Source: Pseudovibrio flavus
Lineage (GTDB): Bacteria; Pseudomonadota; Alphaproteobacteria; Rhizobiales; Stappiaceae
Length of the DNA stretch: 53,007 nucleotides
Direction of reading: 5' to 3'
Assembly (NCBI RefSeq): GCF_009711345.1
Contig: NZ_SMMA01000058.1
Coordinates: 49,794-102,800, forward strand
Shown here piece after piece: positions 44,809 to 53,007 of the stretch. Numbering within the stretch: the stretch's first letter is position 1; each line of letters begins with the position of its first letter. The translations under genes and the position numbers were made by a program. The notes under the pieces were generated by a model. That model saw only the letters and a list, made by a program, of their open reading frames with translations, made no database searches and was not told the DNA's origin.

Positions 44809-46314
44809 ATGAGTTCATTGCGCTTTAGGGCCGCATTGGGAGGAGCACTTTTCGCATCCGCCCTAACCCTTTTACCAGCTGTAATGCCAGCCTATGCAGG
44901 TCCGGCAGATAACTCTGTATCTGTAGGTATGGTTTTGGAACCACCGCATCTGGACCCGACTGCAGGCGCTGCAGCGGCCATTGACGAGGTCACCTACTCC
45001 AACATCTTCGAGGGTCTGACCAAGGTCGGGCCGGACGGTGCGGTGCTTCCTGGTCTTGCCAAGGCATGGACCGTATCCGAAGACGGCCTCACCTACACTT
45101 TCACGCTGAACAGCCCAGTCAAATTCCATGACGGCACGCCGATGACCGCCGAGGACGTAAAGTTCTCGCTGGACCGTGCCCGCACTGAAGACAGTGTGAA
45201 CGCGCAAAAGCCCCTGTTTGCCGATATCGAGAGCGTAGACGTTACCGCGCCTGACACCGTAGTCATCAAGATGAAGAAGCCGGTTGGCAACTTCCTCTTC
45301 AACCTTGCGCAGGGCGACGCAATTATCGTTTCCGCGAAGAGCGCCGATAACAACAAGTCCATGCCAATCGGCACCGGTCCATTCAAGTTCGACAAATGGA
45401 TTCAGGGTCAAGAAGTACGCCTTGTAAAGAACCCTGACTACTGGGGCGAGCCGGTTGCGCTAAACTCTGCAAGCTTCAAAATGATCTCCGACCCTAATGC
45501 TGCTTTTGCTGCGATGATGTCCGGCGATCTGGATGCATTCCCGAACTTCCCAGCACCTGAAACGCTGGTGCAGTTTGAAATGGACCCACGCTTCAAGGTT
45601 TCCATCGGCTCCACCGAGGGTGAAACCATTCTGGCGATGAATAACAAGGCTGGCCCTCTAGCTGATGTACGTGTTCGCCGTGCCATTTCCCATGCCATTG
45701 ACAAGCAGGCCATCATTGATGGTGCAATGTTTGGTCAGGGCACTGTAATTGGTACCCATTTTGCGCCGCATCATCCTGCCTATGTCGACCTGAAAGACAC
45801 CTACGCGCTGGACATTGAGAAGGCCAAGGCCCTTCTTGCCGAAGCTGGATACCCTGAAGGCTTTACCGCAACGCTGAAGCTACCTCCTCCACAGTACGCC
45901 CGCCGCGGCGGCGAGTTGATCGCCTCTGATCTCAAGAAGATCGGTATCAATCTGGAAATCATTCCGGTTGAGTGGGCGCAGTGGCTCTCTGAAGCATTCC
46001 GAGAAAAGAACTACGATTTCACCATCGTCTCCCATGTGGAGCCAATGGACATCGGCATCTATGCGCGTGACGGCTACTACTTCAACTATGACAGCCCTGA
46101 AGTGAAAGCCATGATCAACAAGCTGAACGCGACGGTTGATACCGAAGCACGCTATGCCCTGCTTGGCGATATCCAGCGCAAGATCACCGAGGATGCGGTC
46201 AACGTATACCTTTTCCAGCTTGGAAAATCCGGCGTTTGGAAGGCCGATCTGGAAGGTCTTTGGGAAAATACCCCTGTTCCAGCGAACGATCTGACCAAAG
46301 TCCACTGGAAATAA
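44809..46314 (+). CDS. Family-5 periplasmic binding protein of a peptide-type ABC importer
   Basis: The 501-residue receptor has a Sec signal peptide (cleavage probably after AYA near residue 30). The SBP_bac_5 signature VKFHDGTPMTAEDVKFSLDRA is about 103-123, as in DppA, OppA and GsiB. ADVRVRRAISHAIDKQAII is the second family block. Ligands for this family include peptides, glutathione, opines and some sugars, so specificity is open. A GTGGGGAG box sits 8 bases before the ATG. The gene follows the M20 gene by 45 bases, and a stem-loop separates it from the permeases. Confidence 0.93.
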   Translation: MSSLRFRAALGGALFASALTLLPAVMPAYAGPADNSVSVGMVLEPPHLDPTAGAAAAIDEVTYSNIFEGLTKVGPDGAVLPGLAKAWTVSEDGLTYTFTLNSPVKFHDGTPMTAEDVKFSLDRARTEDSVNAQKPLFADIESVDVTAPDTVVIKMKKPVGNFLFNLAQGDAIIVSAKSADNNKSMPIGTGPFKFDKWIQGQEVRLVKNPDYWGEPVALNSASFKMISDPNAAFAAMMSGDLDAFPNFPAPETLVQFEMDPRFKVSIGSTEGETILAMNNKAGPLADVRVRRAISHAIDKQAIIDGAMFGQGTVIGTHFAPHHPAYVDLKDTYALDIEKAKALLAEAGYPEGFTATLKLPPPQYARRGGELIASDLKKIGINLEIIPVEWAQWLSEAFREKNYDFTIVSHVEPMDIGIYARDGYYFNYDSPEVKAMINKLNATVDTEARYALLGDIQRKITEDAVNVYLFQLGKSGVWKADLEGLWENTPVPANDLTKVHWK

Positions 46315-46326
46315 GCTGAAAACAGC

Positions 46327-46361
46327 GGCGCTGGCGTGCATAACTGCGCCATGCCAGCGCC
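46327..46361 (+). terminator. Intercistronic stem-loop after the binding protein
   Basis: GGCGCTGGC (46327-46335) and GCCAGCGCC (46353-46361) form a perfect 9-bp stem around a 17-base loop, followed by CTTAATTTG. As with the amino-acid ABC operon, it likely partly stops or stabilises the message, giving more receptor than permease. Confidence 0.75.
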
Positions 46362-46470
46362 CTTAATTTGATATTAGGGCACGCCTTTGATAGGAACGCC
46401 CATCCATTAATATTCACCGGAAAGCCTGCGTTCGTTTTGCTGGTTTTCTGCCTTTTTTACGAGACTGCCA

Positions 46471-47412
46471 ATGCTTCTTTACGGCATTATGCGATTTGCA
46501 GGTCTGCTTGCCACGCTGTTTGCGGCAAGTCTCGTGCTGTTTCTCATTCTCGAAGTCATACCGGGCGACCCTGCCGAGTTGATGCTGGGCATGAACGCGC
46601 AAGAAGATACGCTTGCCGCGCTTCGTGAGCAGCTTGGCCTCAACGCCCCTGCCTTCACCCGTTATATCGACTGGGTCACGGGCATGTTTTCCGGTGACTT
46701 CGGCATCAGCTACACTTACTCGGTTCCCGTCTCTGATCTCATCGGAGATCGTGTTCTCGTGAGCCTTCCGCTTGCCCTTATCGCGCTCGTTCTTTCTACC
46801 GTCATCGCGATCCCTGTTGGTGTGTTAAGCGCCAAGTATCGCGGTAAAGCGCTGGATACCGGCATTATGGCAGGCGCGCAGATCGGCATTGCTATTCCAA
46901 ACTTCTGGTTTGCGATCCTGCTGGTCTTCGTTTTCTCCATCACCCTGCGCCTTCTGCCAAGTGGCGGTTTTCCGGGGTGGGAAGCTGGTGTCTGGCCAGC
47001 GTTGAAATCGCTTATTCTGCCCGCTGTTGCTCTGGCGCTACCTCAAGCAGCGATCCTTGCTCGTGTGATGCGCTCCTCATTGGTCGAAGTGCTGCATGAA
47101 GACTATATTCGCACCGCCCGCGCCAAGGGCCTTTCCAAGCGCTCTACGTTATGGCTACACGGCGTACGCAACGCGCTCATTCCGGTGCTCACCATTCTTG
47201 GCCTGCAGTTCTCGTTCCTCATTGCTGGCACTGTCATTATCGAGAACGTCTTTTATCTGCCCGGCCTTGGCAGGCTTATCTTTCAGGCCATTACCCAGCG
47301 CGACCTTATTGTGGTGAAGAGCGCGGTTATGCTGCTTGTTGCCTCTGCCGTCTTCGTCACTTTTCTGGTGGATTTGGCGTATGCAGCTATCGACCCGAGG
47401 TTGCGCCGATGA
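46471..47412 (+). CDS. Peptide-type ABC permease (DppB-like)
   Basis: This inner-membrane subunit has 313 residues and six helices. The DppB/OppB hallmarks LILEVIPGDPAELMLG (about 27-42), REQLGLNAP and the EAA loop DYIRTARAKGLSKRSTLWLHG (about 210-230) are present. The start at 46471 gives the normal N-terminus, MLLYGIMRFAGLLATLFA. Its stop overlaps the next permease start (ATGA), as in typical dpp operons. Confidence 0.92.
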   Translation: MLLYGIMRFAGLLATLFAASLVLFLILEVIPGDPAELMLGMNAQEDTLAALREQLGLNAPAFTRYIDWVTGMFSGDFGISYTYSVPVSDLIGDRVLVSLPLALIALVLSTVIAIPVGVLSAKYRGKALDTGIMAGAQIGIAIPNFWFAILLVFVFSITLRLLPSGGFPGWEAGVWPALKSLILPAVALALPQAAILARVMRSSLVEVLHEDYIRTARAKGLSKRSTLWLHGVRNALIPVLTILGLQFSFLIAGTVIIENVFYLPGLGRLIFQAITQRDLIVVKSAVMLLVASAVFVTFLVDLAYAAIDPRLRR

Positions 47413-48278
47413 GCCAAGGAAACTCTTCTCTTTCCATGCGCCCTCGCCGCCTTGCACGGGTCCTTGCCAGCAAGTCCTTCATGGTTGGCGCGGTTATGGC
47501 CTCGCTTATCGTCATTGCAGGCGTTGTCTCTTTCTTCTGGACGCCGCATGCCATTGACGCGCTGAACGTCTCCAAGCGCTTGCTGCCACCAAGCAGCACC
47601 TACCTGCTGGGCACAGACCAGTATGGACGAGACATTCTCTCCATGCTGATGATTGGTGCACGTACCTCTATCATCGTTGCGCTGATTGCTGTCGGCATCG
47701 GCATTGTGATCGGCGTTCCGCTTGGCCTATTGGCCGCCACCAAACGCGGCCTGCTGGAAGAAGGCGTTATGCGCCTTAATGACCTTATCTTTGCCTTTCC
47801 GGCTATTCTTTCTGCTGTTCTGATTACTGCCCTGCTCGGCCCCGGCATCATGAACGCCGTGATCGCCATCGGCATCTTCAACATTCCTGTGTTCGCCCGC
47901 GTAGCCCGTGGCGGTGCGCTTGCCCTTTCCAGCCGTGACTTTTTGCTTGCAGCCCGTGTTGCGGGCAAAGGCTCCCTGCGCATCACGCTTGAGCACGTTC
48001 TGCCGAACATCGCCAGCTTGCTTATTGTGCAGGCGACCATTCAGCTGTCCCTCGGCATTCTGGCAGAGGCTGGTCTTTCTTATCTCGGTCTTGGCACGCA
48101 GCCGCCCCTTGCGAGCTGGGGCCGCATGCTGAACGAAGCCCAGACCATGGTGGCTTTCGCACCACAGCTGGCGCTCTATCCCGGCCTTGCCATTGTTGTT
48201 TCGGTACTTGGCTTTAACTTGCTGGGTGATGGTCTGCGCGATCTACTTGACCCGAAACTGCGCCGGAGGATTGCATAA
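47409..48278 (+). CDS. Peptide-type ABC permease (DppC-like)
   Basis: This is the second permease, 289 residues. It contains the DppC-type YLLGTDQYGRDILSMLMIGAR (about 62-82), and an EAA loop RDFLLAARVAGKGSLRITLEHVLPN near 175-199. An open frame extends 86 codons upstream but lies inside the first permease, so the ATG at 47409, overlapping its stop, is the true start. It is immediately followed (zero spacing) by the ATPase gene. Confidence 0.92.
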   Translation: MSQGNSSLSMRPRRLARVLASKSFMVGAVMASLIVIAGVVSFFWTPHAIDALNVSKRLLPPSSTYLLGTDQYGRDILSMLMIGARTSIIVALIAVGIGIVIGVPLGLLAATKRGLLEEGVMRLNDLIFAFPAILSAVLITALLGPGIMNAVIAIGIFNIPVFARVARGGALALSSRDFLLAARVAGKGSLRITLEHVLPNIASLLIVQATIQLSLGILAEAGLSYLGLGTQPPLASWGRMLNEAQTMVAFAPQLALYPGLAIVVSVLGFNLLGDGLRDLLDPKLRRRIA

Positions 48279-49895
48279 ATGGCACTTCTCCAAGCAACGG
48301 ACCTCTGCCTAGAAATCCGACAGAAGCAGATTCTGAAGAACGTCAGCTTTTCTATCGAGAAAGGCGAGGTTCTCGGCCTTGTTGGAGAAAGTGGCTCAGG
48401 AAAATCCATGAGCGCCCTTGCGGCTATGCAGTTGCTGCCGGAAGGTGCGACGCTTAAGGGCTCCATCTCCTTCTTGGGACAAGAGATTGTTGGTCTTGAA
48501 GATCGGAAAATGAACGCCATTCGCGGGCGCGATGTTTCCATGGTGTTTCAGGAGCCTATGACGGCGCTAAACCCGACCAAGACCATTGGCGAGCAGGTTG
48601 CCGAGGGTATTCGCCTTCATACCCGCGTTGGTTGGAAGGAAGCCTATGCTGAAGCAGGTAAAGCGCTGGAGCGTGTTGGCCTTGGCAGTGATCGCACTAC
48701 CATGCACCGGTTTCCGCATCAGCTTTCCGGCGGCCAGCGCCAGCGCGTTGTCATCGCAATCGCCATTGCATGCGGCCCTAAGCTGCTGATTGCCGATGAG
48801 CCGACCACCGCTCTCGATGTTACTATTCAGGCGCAAATTCTCACCCTGCTGCGTGATATCGTACGCGAGCAGGATATGGCTCTGCTGCTGATCTCTCACG
48901 ACCTTGCTGTTGTTGCAGATATGGCAGACCGTGTGGCCATTATGAAAGACGGCGAGATTGTCGAGCACGGCGCGACCACCAGCCTCTTCAGCAACCTCAA
49001 GCACCCGTATTCCAAGAAGCTCGTTGAGGCGTCCAGCCACTGCCCGCCAGCACGGCGTAAACCGCTGGACCTGACCCGCGAGCCGATCCTTAGCGTTGAC
49101 GAGCTGGTGCGCTCTTACCCGCTGCCACGCCGCACGTTCTTCGAAAAGCGCCGCAGACATACCGCCGTTGACCATGTGAGCCTGAGAATTGCGGAGCACC
49201 AAAGCCTTGGCCTTGTAGGCGAAAGCGGCTGCGGAAAGTCTACCCTTGCTCGCACTTTGCTTGGCCTTGAGCTACCGGAGAAAGGCTCCGTCAGCTTCCT
49301 TGGCAAAGATCCGTTTAAGGCGGGCGGGCATGAGCGAGCAGAACTGCGCCGTGGCATTCAGGCTGTTTTCCAAGACCCTTATGGCAGCTTTGACCCGCGC
49401 CACAAGGTAAGCCGCATCATCGGCGAACCGCTCTTCCTGCTTCGCGGTGAGATCAGCGCTAAAGAAGCCGAGAAACGTGTTCACACAGCGCTTGAGTCCG
49501 TTGGCCTTACCATCAGCGACGGCGAAAAGTACCCGCACGAATTTTCCGGCGGCCAGCGCCAGCGCATCGCCATTGCCCGTGCCCTTGTAACCGAGCCAAA
49601 GCTGATTGTTGCTGACGAACCGGTCTCCGCTCTGGATGTATCAATTAGGGCACAGATTCTCGATCTTTTTGCCGATCTTCGTGATCGTCTGGGTGTCGGC
49701 TACCTCTTCATTAGCCACGATCTGTCTGTGGTTCAGGCCATCACCGACCACGTCATTGTAATGAACAGCGGCGTAATTGTTGAGGAAGGCCCTACGGAAG
49801 AAGTGTTCGCTAACCCTTCCCACCCTTATACGCGTTTGTTGCTTTCAGCCGTTCCTAAACTGGAAGATGTGCTCAAGCGTCGCCTTAATTCCTAA
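48279..49895 (+). CDS. Fused double ATP-binding protein of the peptide-type importer
   Basis: This 538-residue protein joins two ABC ATPase domains that are separate DppD and DppF in E. coli. The first domain has [12 protein letters not shown] (Walker A), [12 protein letters not shown] and [12 protein letters not shown]. The second has [24 protein letters not shown] and [12 protein letters not shown]. Both also carry the oligopeptide-type C-terminal extensions with NPSHPYT or LKHPYSKK. The fused form is common in alphaproteobacterial importers of glutathione, peptides and some sugars. ATG directly follows the previous stop codon, so it is coupled to the permeases. It drives the importer with one chain supplying both sites. 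Confidence 0.94.
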   Translation: MALLQATDLCLEIRQKQILKNVSFSIEKGEVLGLVGESGSGKSMSALAAMQLLPEGATLKGSISFLGQEIVGLEDRKMNAIRGRDVSMVFQEPMTALNPTKTIGEQVAEGIRLHTRVGWKEAYAEAGKALERVGLGSDRTTMHRFPHQLSGGQRQRVVIAIAIACGPKLLIADEPTTALDVTIQAQILTLLRDIVREQDMALLLISHDLAVVADMADRVAIMKDGEIVEHGATTSLFSNLKHPYSKKLVEASSHCPPARRKPLDLTREPILSVDELVRSYPLPRRTFFEKRRRHTAVDHVSLRIAEHQSLGLVGESGCGKSTLARTLLGLELPEKGSVSFLGKDPFKAGGHERAELRRGIQAVFQDPYGSFDPRHKVSRIIGEPLFLLRGEISAKEAEKRVHTALESVGLTISDGEKYPHEFSGGQRQRIAIARALVTEPKLIVADEPVSALDVSIRAQILDLFADLRDRLGVGYLFISHDLSVVQAITDHVIVMNSGVIVEEGPTEEVFANPSHPYTRLLLSAVPKLEDVLKRRLNS

Positions 49896-49982
49896 AAGTG
49901 GTGCTCTTGACGCCTTAGGGATGATAGGGATAGACCGTATCTTTCACAGATAAACATACATCGGTATCAGGGCATTCAGCCA

Positions 49983-50705
49983 ATGACTGGCAATGGGTTA
50001 GAAGGGAAAAGCGACGTTATCCGCTATGCGCAGCTGCTGGCGACAAGCGGCTTGACGCACGGCACCTCCGGCAACGTGAGCGTGCGCAGCAAGAACGGCT
50101 TCCTTATCACCCCATCCGGCATTCCCTACGAAGACCTTACCGAGAACCTCATTGTCGAAATGAGTCTCGATGGTGGTTATTGGGGCGACACCCTGCCTTC
50201 CTCCGAATGGCAGATGCACCGCGATGTGTACCGCTCCTACCCTGACGCTACTGCAGTTATTCATTGCCACTCGGCCCGTGCGACCGCGCTTTCGTGTTTG
50301 CGTCGCTCTATTCCCGCATTTCACTACATGGTTGCGGCGGCTGGCGGTAAGTCTATCGAATGCGCCGAGTATGCGACCTTCGGCACCAAGGCGTTGAGCG
50401 AAGCCATGCTTGCAGCGCTCGGCCCGCGCCGTGCGTGTCTGCTTGCCAACCACGGCCAGATTGCCTTTGGCGCTTCCCTCTACAGAGCCTTTGCGCTTGC
50501 TGTTGAGGTTGAGGCGCTGGCAGACCAGTATATGAGCGCTCTTTCTATTGGAGAGCCGGCGATTTTATCGCAGGAAGAGATGGACCGTATCCTCGCCAAG
50601 TTCCGCAGCTACGGCAAACAGCTGGATGAACTGAGCGACGATGCGCCGGACGCCTTCGAGCATCCCCGCCACCTTGGTGCCAGCGACACAAAGGGCGGGC
50701 TATGA
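49983..50705 (+). CDS. Class II aldolase/adducin-family protein (FucA-like)
   Basis: This zinc-dependent enzyme resembles L-fuculose-1-phosphate aldolase or a sugar epimerase of that family. It is 240 residues. Zinc ligands H94, H96 and H157 (VIHCHSAR, ANHGQI) and the catalytic acid E75 (PSSEWQMH) all have the same relative spacing as E. coli FucA (E73, H92, H94, H155). Phosphate-binding motifs GTSGNVSVR (27-35) and ITPSG (42-46) are intact. It probably cleaves a phosphorylated sugar or hydroxyacid; whether it makes lactaldehyde or another aldehyde is unknown. It lies 87 bases after the ATPase, and its stop overlaps the ROK gene start (ATGA). Confidence 0.9.
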   Translation: MTGNGLEGKSDVIRYAQLLATSGLTHGTSGNVSVRSKNGFLITPSGIPYEDLTENLIVEMSLDGGYWGDTLPSSEWQMHRDVYRSYPDATAVIHCHSARATALSCLRRSIPAFHYMVAAAGGKSIECAEYATFGTKALSEAMLAALGPRRACLLANHGQIAFGASLYRAFALAVEVEALADQYMSALSIGEPAILSQEEMDRILAKFRSYGKQLDELSDDAPDAFEHPRHLGASDTKGGL

Positions 50706-51622
50706 GCAACACAGGGGCAGCGACAATGCGGCTAGGCATTGACTGGGGCGGAACCAAGATGGAAATCATCGCCCTATCAAATGAGGGCGAAGAGCTTTTC
50801 CGCAAGCGGGTTCCTACGCCGCGTGACGATTACGATGGCTGCGTTCTGGCAGTTGTGGAGCTTGTTGCCGCCGCCGAGTTTGAAACAGGACAGCGCGGCA
50901 CGCTTGGCATTGGCATTCCCGGCTCCATCTCCCCTTCCAGCGGTCTTGTGAAGAACGCCAATTCCACATGGATGAACGGCAAGCCGCTCGACAAAGACCT
51001 TGAAGCAGCGCTTGGCCGCGTTGTGCGCATTCAAAATGACGCCAACTGCTTGGCCGTTTCTGAAGCAACAGATGGTGCAGGTGCAGGCTTTGATGTGGTG
51101 CACGCTATCATCGTTGGCACTGGCTGCGGTTCTGGCATCGCCATTCATGGACGCCCTCTCAAAGGGGCCAACGGCATTTCAGGCGAATGGGGTAGCACGA
51201 CCGTTCCTTGGTTACAGGAAGACGAGTTTCCCGGCCCGATCAACTGGACAGGTGCCAGAAGCGCCATTGACCTGATGTGCTCTGGCACTGGCTTCCAGTG
51301 GGACTATGAGAACGCAACAGGGCTAAAGGTTTCTGGCAAGGAAATCATCGACCGAATGCATGCTGGCGAAGACATGGCACAGGCGACTTACCGGCGCTAT
51401 GTCAGTCGTTTGGCCCGCGCCTTAGCGATGTCTGCCAACCTGCTGGACCCTGACTGTTTTGTACTGGGCGGCGGCATGTCCAACGTAGACGAGCTTTACG
51501 AGGACCTGCCAGCAGCCATGCGCCCTTTCATCTTTTCTGATGGCTACGACGTAGTCATCCGCAAAGCCATGCACGGTGACAGCTCCGGCGTTCGCGGCGC
51601 TGCCTGGCTTTGGAATTCTTGA
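50702..51622 (+). CDS. ROK-family sugar kinase-like protein lacking the zinc motif
   Basis: This is a 306-residue ROK protein without an HTH, so a kinase rather than a repressor. The ATP-binding motif is LGIDWGGTKMEI (11-22), the substrate loop is GIPGSISP, and catalytic D113 is in QNDANCLAVSEA (111-122). GTGCGSGI and GEWG (161-164) follow. The usual zinc site (His after GExG, then C-x-C-G-x2-G-C) is absent: S165 replaces His and the stretch reads NWTGARSA (181-188), with N, T and A at the three Cys places. The gene starts within the aldolase stop codon, so the two proteins are coupled; a plausible pairing is phosphorylation of an open sugar followed by aldol cleavage. Confidence 0.88.
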   Translation: MSNTGAATMRLGIDWGGTKMEIIALSNEGEELFRKRVPTPRDDYDGCVLAVVELVAAAEFETGQRGTLGIGIPGSISPSSGLVKNANSTWMNGKPLDKDLEAALGRVVRIQNDANCLAVSEATDGAGAGFDVVHAIIVGTGCGSGIAIHGRPLKGANGISGEWGSTTVPWLQEDEFPGPINWTGARSAIDLMCSGTGFQWDYENATGLKVSGKEIIDRMHAGEDMAQATYRRYVSRLARALAMSANLLDPDCFVLGGGMSNVDELYEDLPAAMRPFIFSDGYDVVIRKAMHGDSSGVRGAAWLWNS

Positions 51623-51686
51623 AGAAATGCCTTAAACAATAATAGGACGAGGCAAACCGAACGCCACCGGAAGGTAAACTTTTCAT

Positions 51687-52838
51687 ATGTCTATGACGAC
51701 AACCGAAATTCTGGAAAAACTTGTAAGCTTTGATAGCGTTAGCCGTAACTCCAACCTGCCTTTGATGGACTGGGTTGAGGAATACCTGAGCCAATTCGGG
51801 CTCAAAGGCCACCGTGTTTACAATGAGGACCGCACCAAGGCGAACCTGTTCGTCACCATTGGTCCGGACGCAGATAACGGCTTTATTCTCTCCGGTCACA
51901 CCGACGTTGTGCCTGTTGACGGACAGGACTGGACCAGTGATCCGTTCACCCTCGTTGAGCGTGATGGCACGCTGGTGGGCCGTGGTTCTTGTGACATGAA
52001 GGGCTTTGTTGCGACCTGTCTGGCAAAAGTACCTGACATGTTGAAGGCGCCGCTGACACGCCCATTCCACCTCGCCTTTTCCTATGACGAGGAAGTAGGC
52101 TGTATTGGTGTGCAGGGCCTGCTTTGGGACCTCAAAGAAAAGGGTCAGAAGGCTGCGGCCTGTTTTGTGGGTGAACCGACTGAAATGCAGGTTATTGTCG
52201 CGCACAAGTCCAAGGCATCTTACCGCGCTATCTTCACCGGCCTTTCCTGCCACTCCTCTCTTGCTCCGCAGGGCGTAAACGCCGTTAACTACGGCGCCCG
52301 CCTAGTCAACAAGCTGGAGCAGATGGCAAAGGAACTAGCATCTGGCCCGCGTGACGAGCTGTTTGACCTGCCATACTCCACCGCCCACACAGGCGTGATG
52401 ACTGGCGGTACGGCTCTCAACATTGTGCCAGAGCGCTGCGAAGTGATCTTTGAATTCCGCATCCTGCCAACAGAAGACCTGAAGGCTTGCGTGAAAGAAA
52501 TCCAGCGCTACGCAAATGAAGAGCTTCTGCCGGAAATGCAGGCGGTCTATCCGGAAGCCAATATCGAGTTCATCTGCAACTCCGAAATTCCGGGCCTGAA
52601 CACCAACCCTGATGATGATGTGACCGCTCTCGCAAAGCGTCTTGCTGGCCGCAACGACCACGCAAAAGTTGCTTACGGCACCGAAGGCGGCTTGTTCCAG
52701 ACCATTTTGGAAGTGCCTACCGTCGTTGTTGGTCCAGGTTCCATTGAGCAGGCTCACAAGCCGGATGAATTCATCAAAATCTCTGAGCTGCAAAAGTGCG
52801 AGAAATTCCTCGACAAGCTCATCGAGCAGGCCTGCTGA
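51687..52838 (+). CDS. argE: Acetylornithine-deacetylase-like M20 enzyme
   Basis: The 383-residue enzyme closely follows the ArgE pattern. Zinc ligands and base are H71 and D73 (SGHTDVV), D103 (GRGSCDMKG), E135-E136 (YDEEVGC) and the C-terminal GSIEQAHKPDEFI. HSSLAPQGVNAVNYGARLV belongs to the dimerisation domain. The gene lies 64 bases after the ROK gene on the same strand and ends the cluster with a strong terminator. ArgE would give ornithine from N-acetylornithine; because many alphaproteobacteria use ArgJ instead, and because of this neighbourhood, a catabolic deacylase acting on the imported substrate is equally likely. Confidence 0.85.
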   Translation: MSMTTTEILEKLVSFDSVSRNSNLPLMDWVEEYLSQFGLKGHRVYNEDRTKANLFVTIGPDADNGFILSGHTDVVPVDGQDWTSDPFTLVERDGTLVGRGSCDMKGFVATCLAKVPDMLKAPLTRPFHLAFSYDEEVGCIGVQGLLWDLKEKGQKAAACFVGEPTEMQVIVAHKSKASYRAIFTGLSCHSSLAPQGVNAVNYGARLVNKLEQMAKELASGPRDELFDLPYSTAHTGVMTGGTALNIVPERCEVIFEFRILPTEDLKACVKEIQRYANEELLPEMQAVYPEANIEFICNSEIPGLNTNPDDDVTALAKRLAGRNDHAKVAYGTEGGLFQTILEVPTVVVGPGSIEQAHKPDEFIKISELQKCEKFLDKLIEQAC

Positions 52839-52868
52839 GCCTGCCGCTTGAGATCCTGTAAAGACGCT

Positions 52869-52900
52869 AAAAATCCCGCGGTACACTGCGGGATTTTTTT
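52869..52900 (+). terminator. Terminator of the M20/ABC/aldolase/ROK cluster
   Basis: AAATCCCGC (52871-52879) and GCGGGATTT (52888-52896) form a 9-bp stem ending in a T-run (TTTTTTT). Confidence 0.95.
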
Positions 52901-52921
52901 ATGCTGACACCCCACGCTATC

Positions 52922-53002
52922 GTCATGCCGGACTTGATCCGGCATCCAGACTGCCAGACGCGCCTAATTCAGTGCTGGATCCCGCATCAAGTGCGGGATG
53001 AC
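52922..53002. repeat. Intact double-palindrome intergenic repeat element
   Basis: ATGCCGGA-CTTGA-TCCGGCAT (52925-52945) is followed by ATCCCGCA-TCAAG-TGCGGGAT (52979-52999). The outer ends are GTCAT and ATGAC, so the unit as a whole is also an inverted repeat with a variable 33-base centre. It matches the broken copies at 26-44, about 183-215 and 243-261. Such units are known as scattered intergenic palindromes in many alphaproteobacteria; they may be transcribed hairpins or small non-autonomous mobile elements. Confidence 0.85.
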
Positions 53003-53007
53003 CCGAG

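Overview
The window looks like ordinary chromosome from an alphaproteobacterium, most likely marine Hyphomicrobiales and plausibly a Pseudovibrio/Stappiaceae relative. That placement is inferred from gene content (class I fumarase, PleC/DivJ-type histidine kinase, DUF1289 plus retropepsin-like pair, MmsA, CobT/CobS, CydDC, Flp pilin) and the near-balanced base composition; it was not tested by any search. I saw no rRNA, tRNA, CRISPR array, integrase, transposase or phage gene. About 45 protein genes are supported, on both strands, in short operons separated by clear hairpin terminators. Palindromic intergenic repeats of one family lie at both ends.

Layout. 0.5-10 kb: fumA (class I fumarase), an L,D-transpeptidase, moaA, a 52-residue Flp pilin, an EamA exporter, mrp (Fe-S cluster carrier) and a Tat-exported CpdB-type cyclic-nucleotide phosphodiesterase. 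10-17 kb: a BacA/prephenate-dehydratase-like protein, a BLUF blue-light sensor, mobA-moeA, a polar amino-acid ABC importer without its ATPase gene, and a hydroxyisobutyrate-dehydrogenase-like enzyme. 17-28.7 kb: an Lrp regulator, a frameshifted DUF4410 lipoprotein, an MmgE/PrpD protein, an Fe-S uracil-DNA glycosylase overlapping a GST gene, a PleC-like kinase, divergent cobT and cobS, a lipoprotein hydrolase, a DUF1289/aspartic-protease pair and a TauE/SafE exporter. 28.7-39 kb: dusA, an Lrp plus lysine/saccharopine-dehydrogenase-like pair, cydDC, mmsA with a divergent LysR, and a small ATPase.

39-53 kb: a one-TM hypothetical protein, manC-manB (GDP-mannose supply), then a co-directional cluster running to the end: M20 hydrolase, complete peptide-type ABC importer with a fused double ATPase, class II aldolase, ROK-family kinase that lacks the family zinc-site residues, and an ArgE-like M20 deacylase. 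The cluster reads as an import, deacylate, phosphorylate and cleave route for an unknown acylated substrate. It is the best candidate here for an undescribed pathway.

Other points of interest are a BLUF domain with serine at the usual tryptophan position, a stand-alone BacA-like protein, the frameshifted lipoprotein, and short direct or inverted repeats upstream of the EamA, amino-acid ABC and Lrp-linked genes that look like operators.
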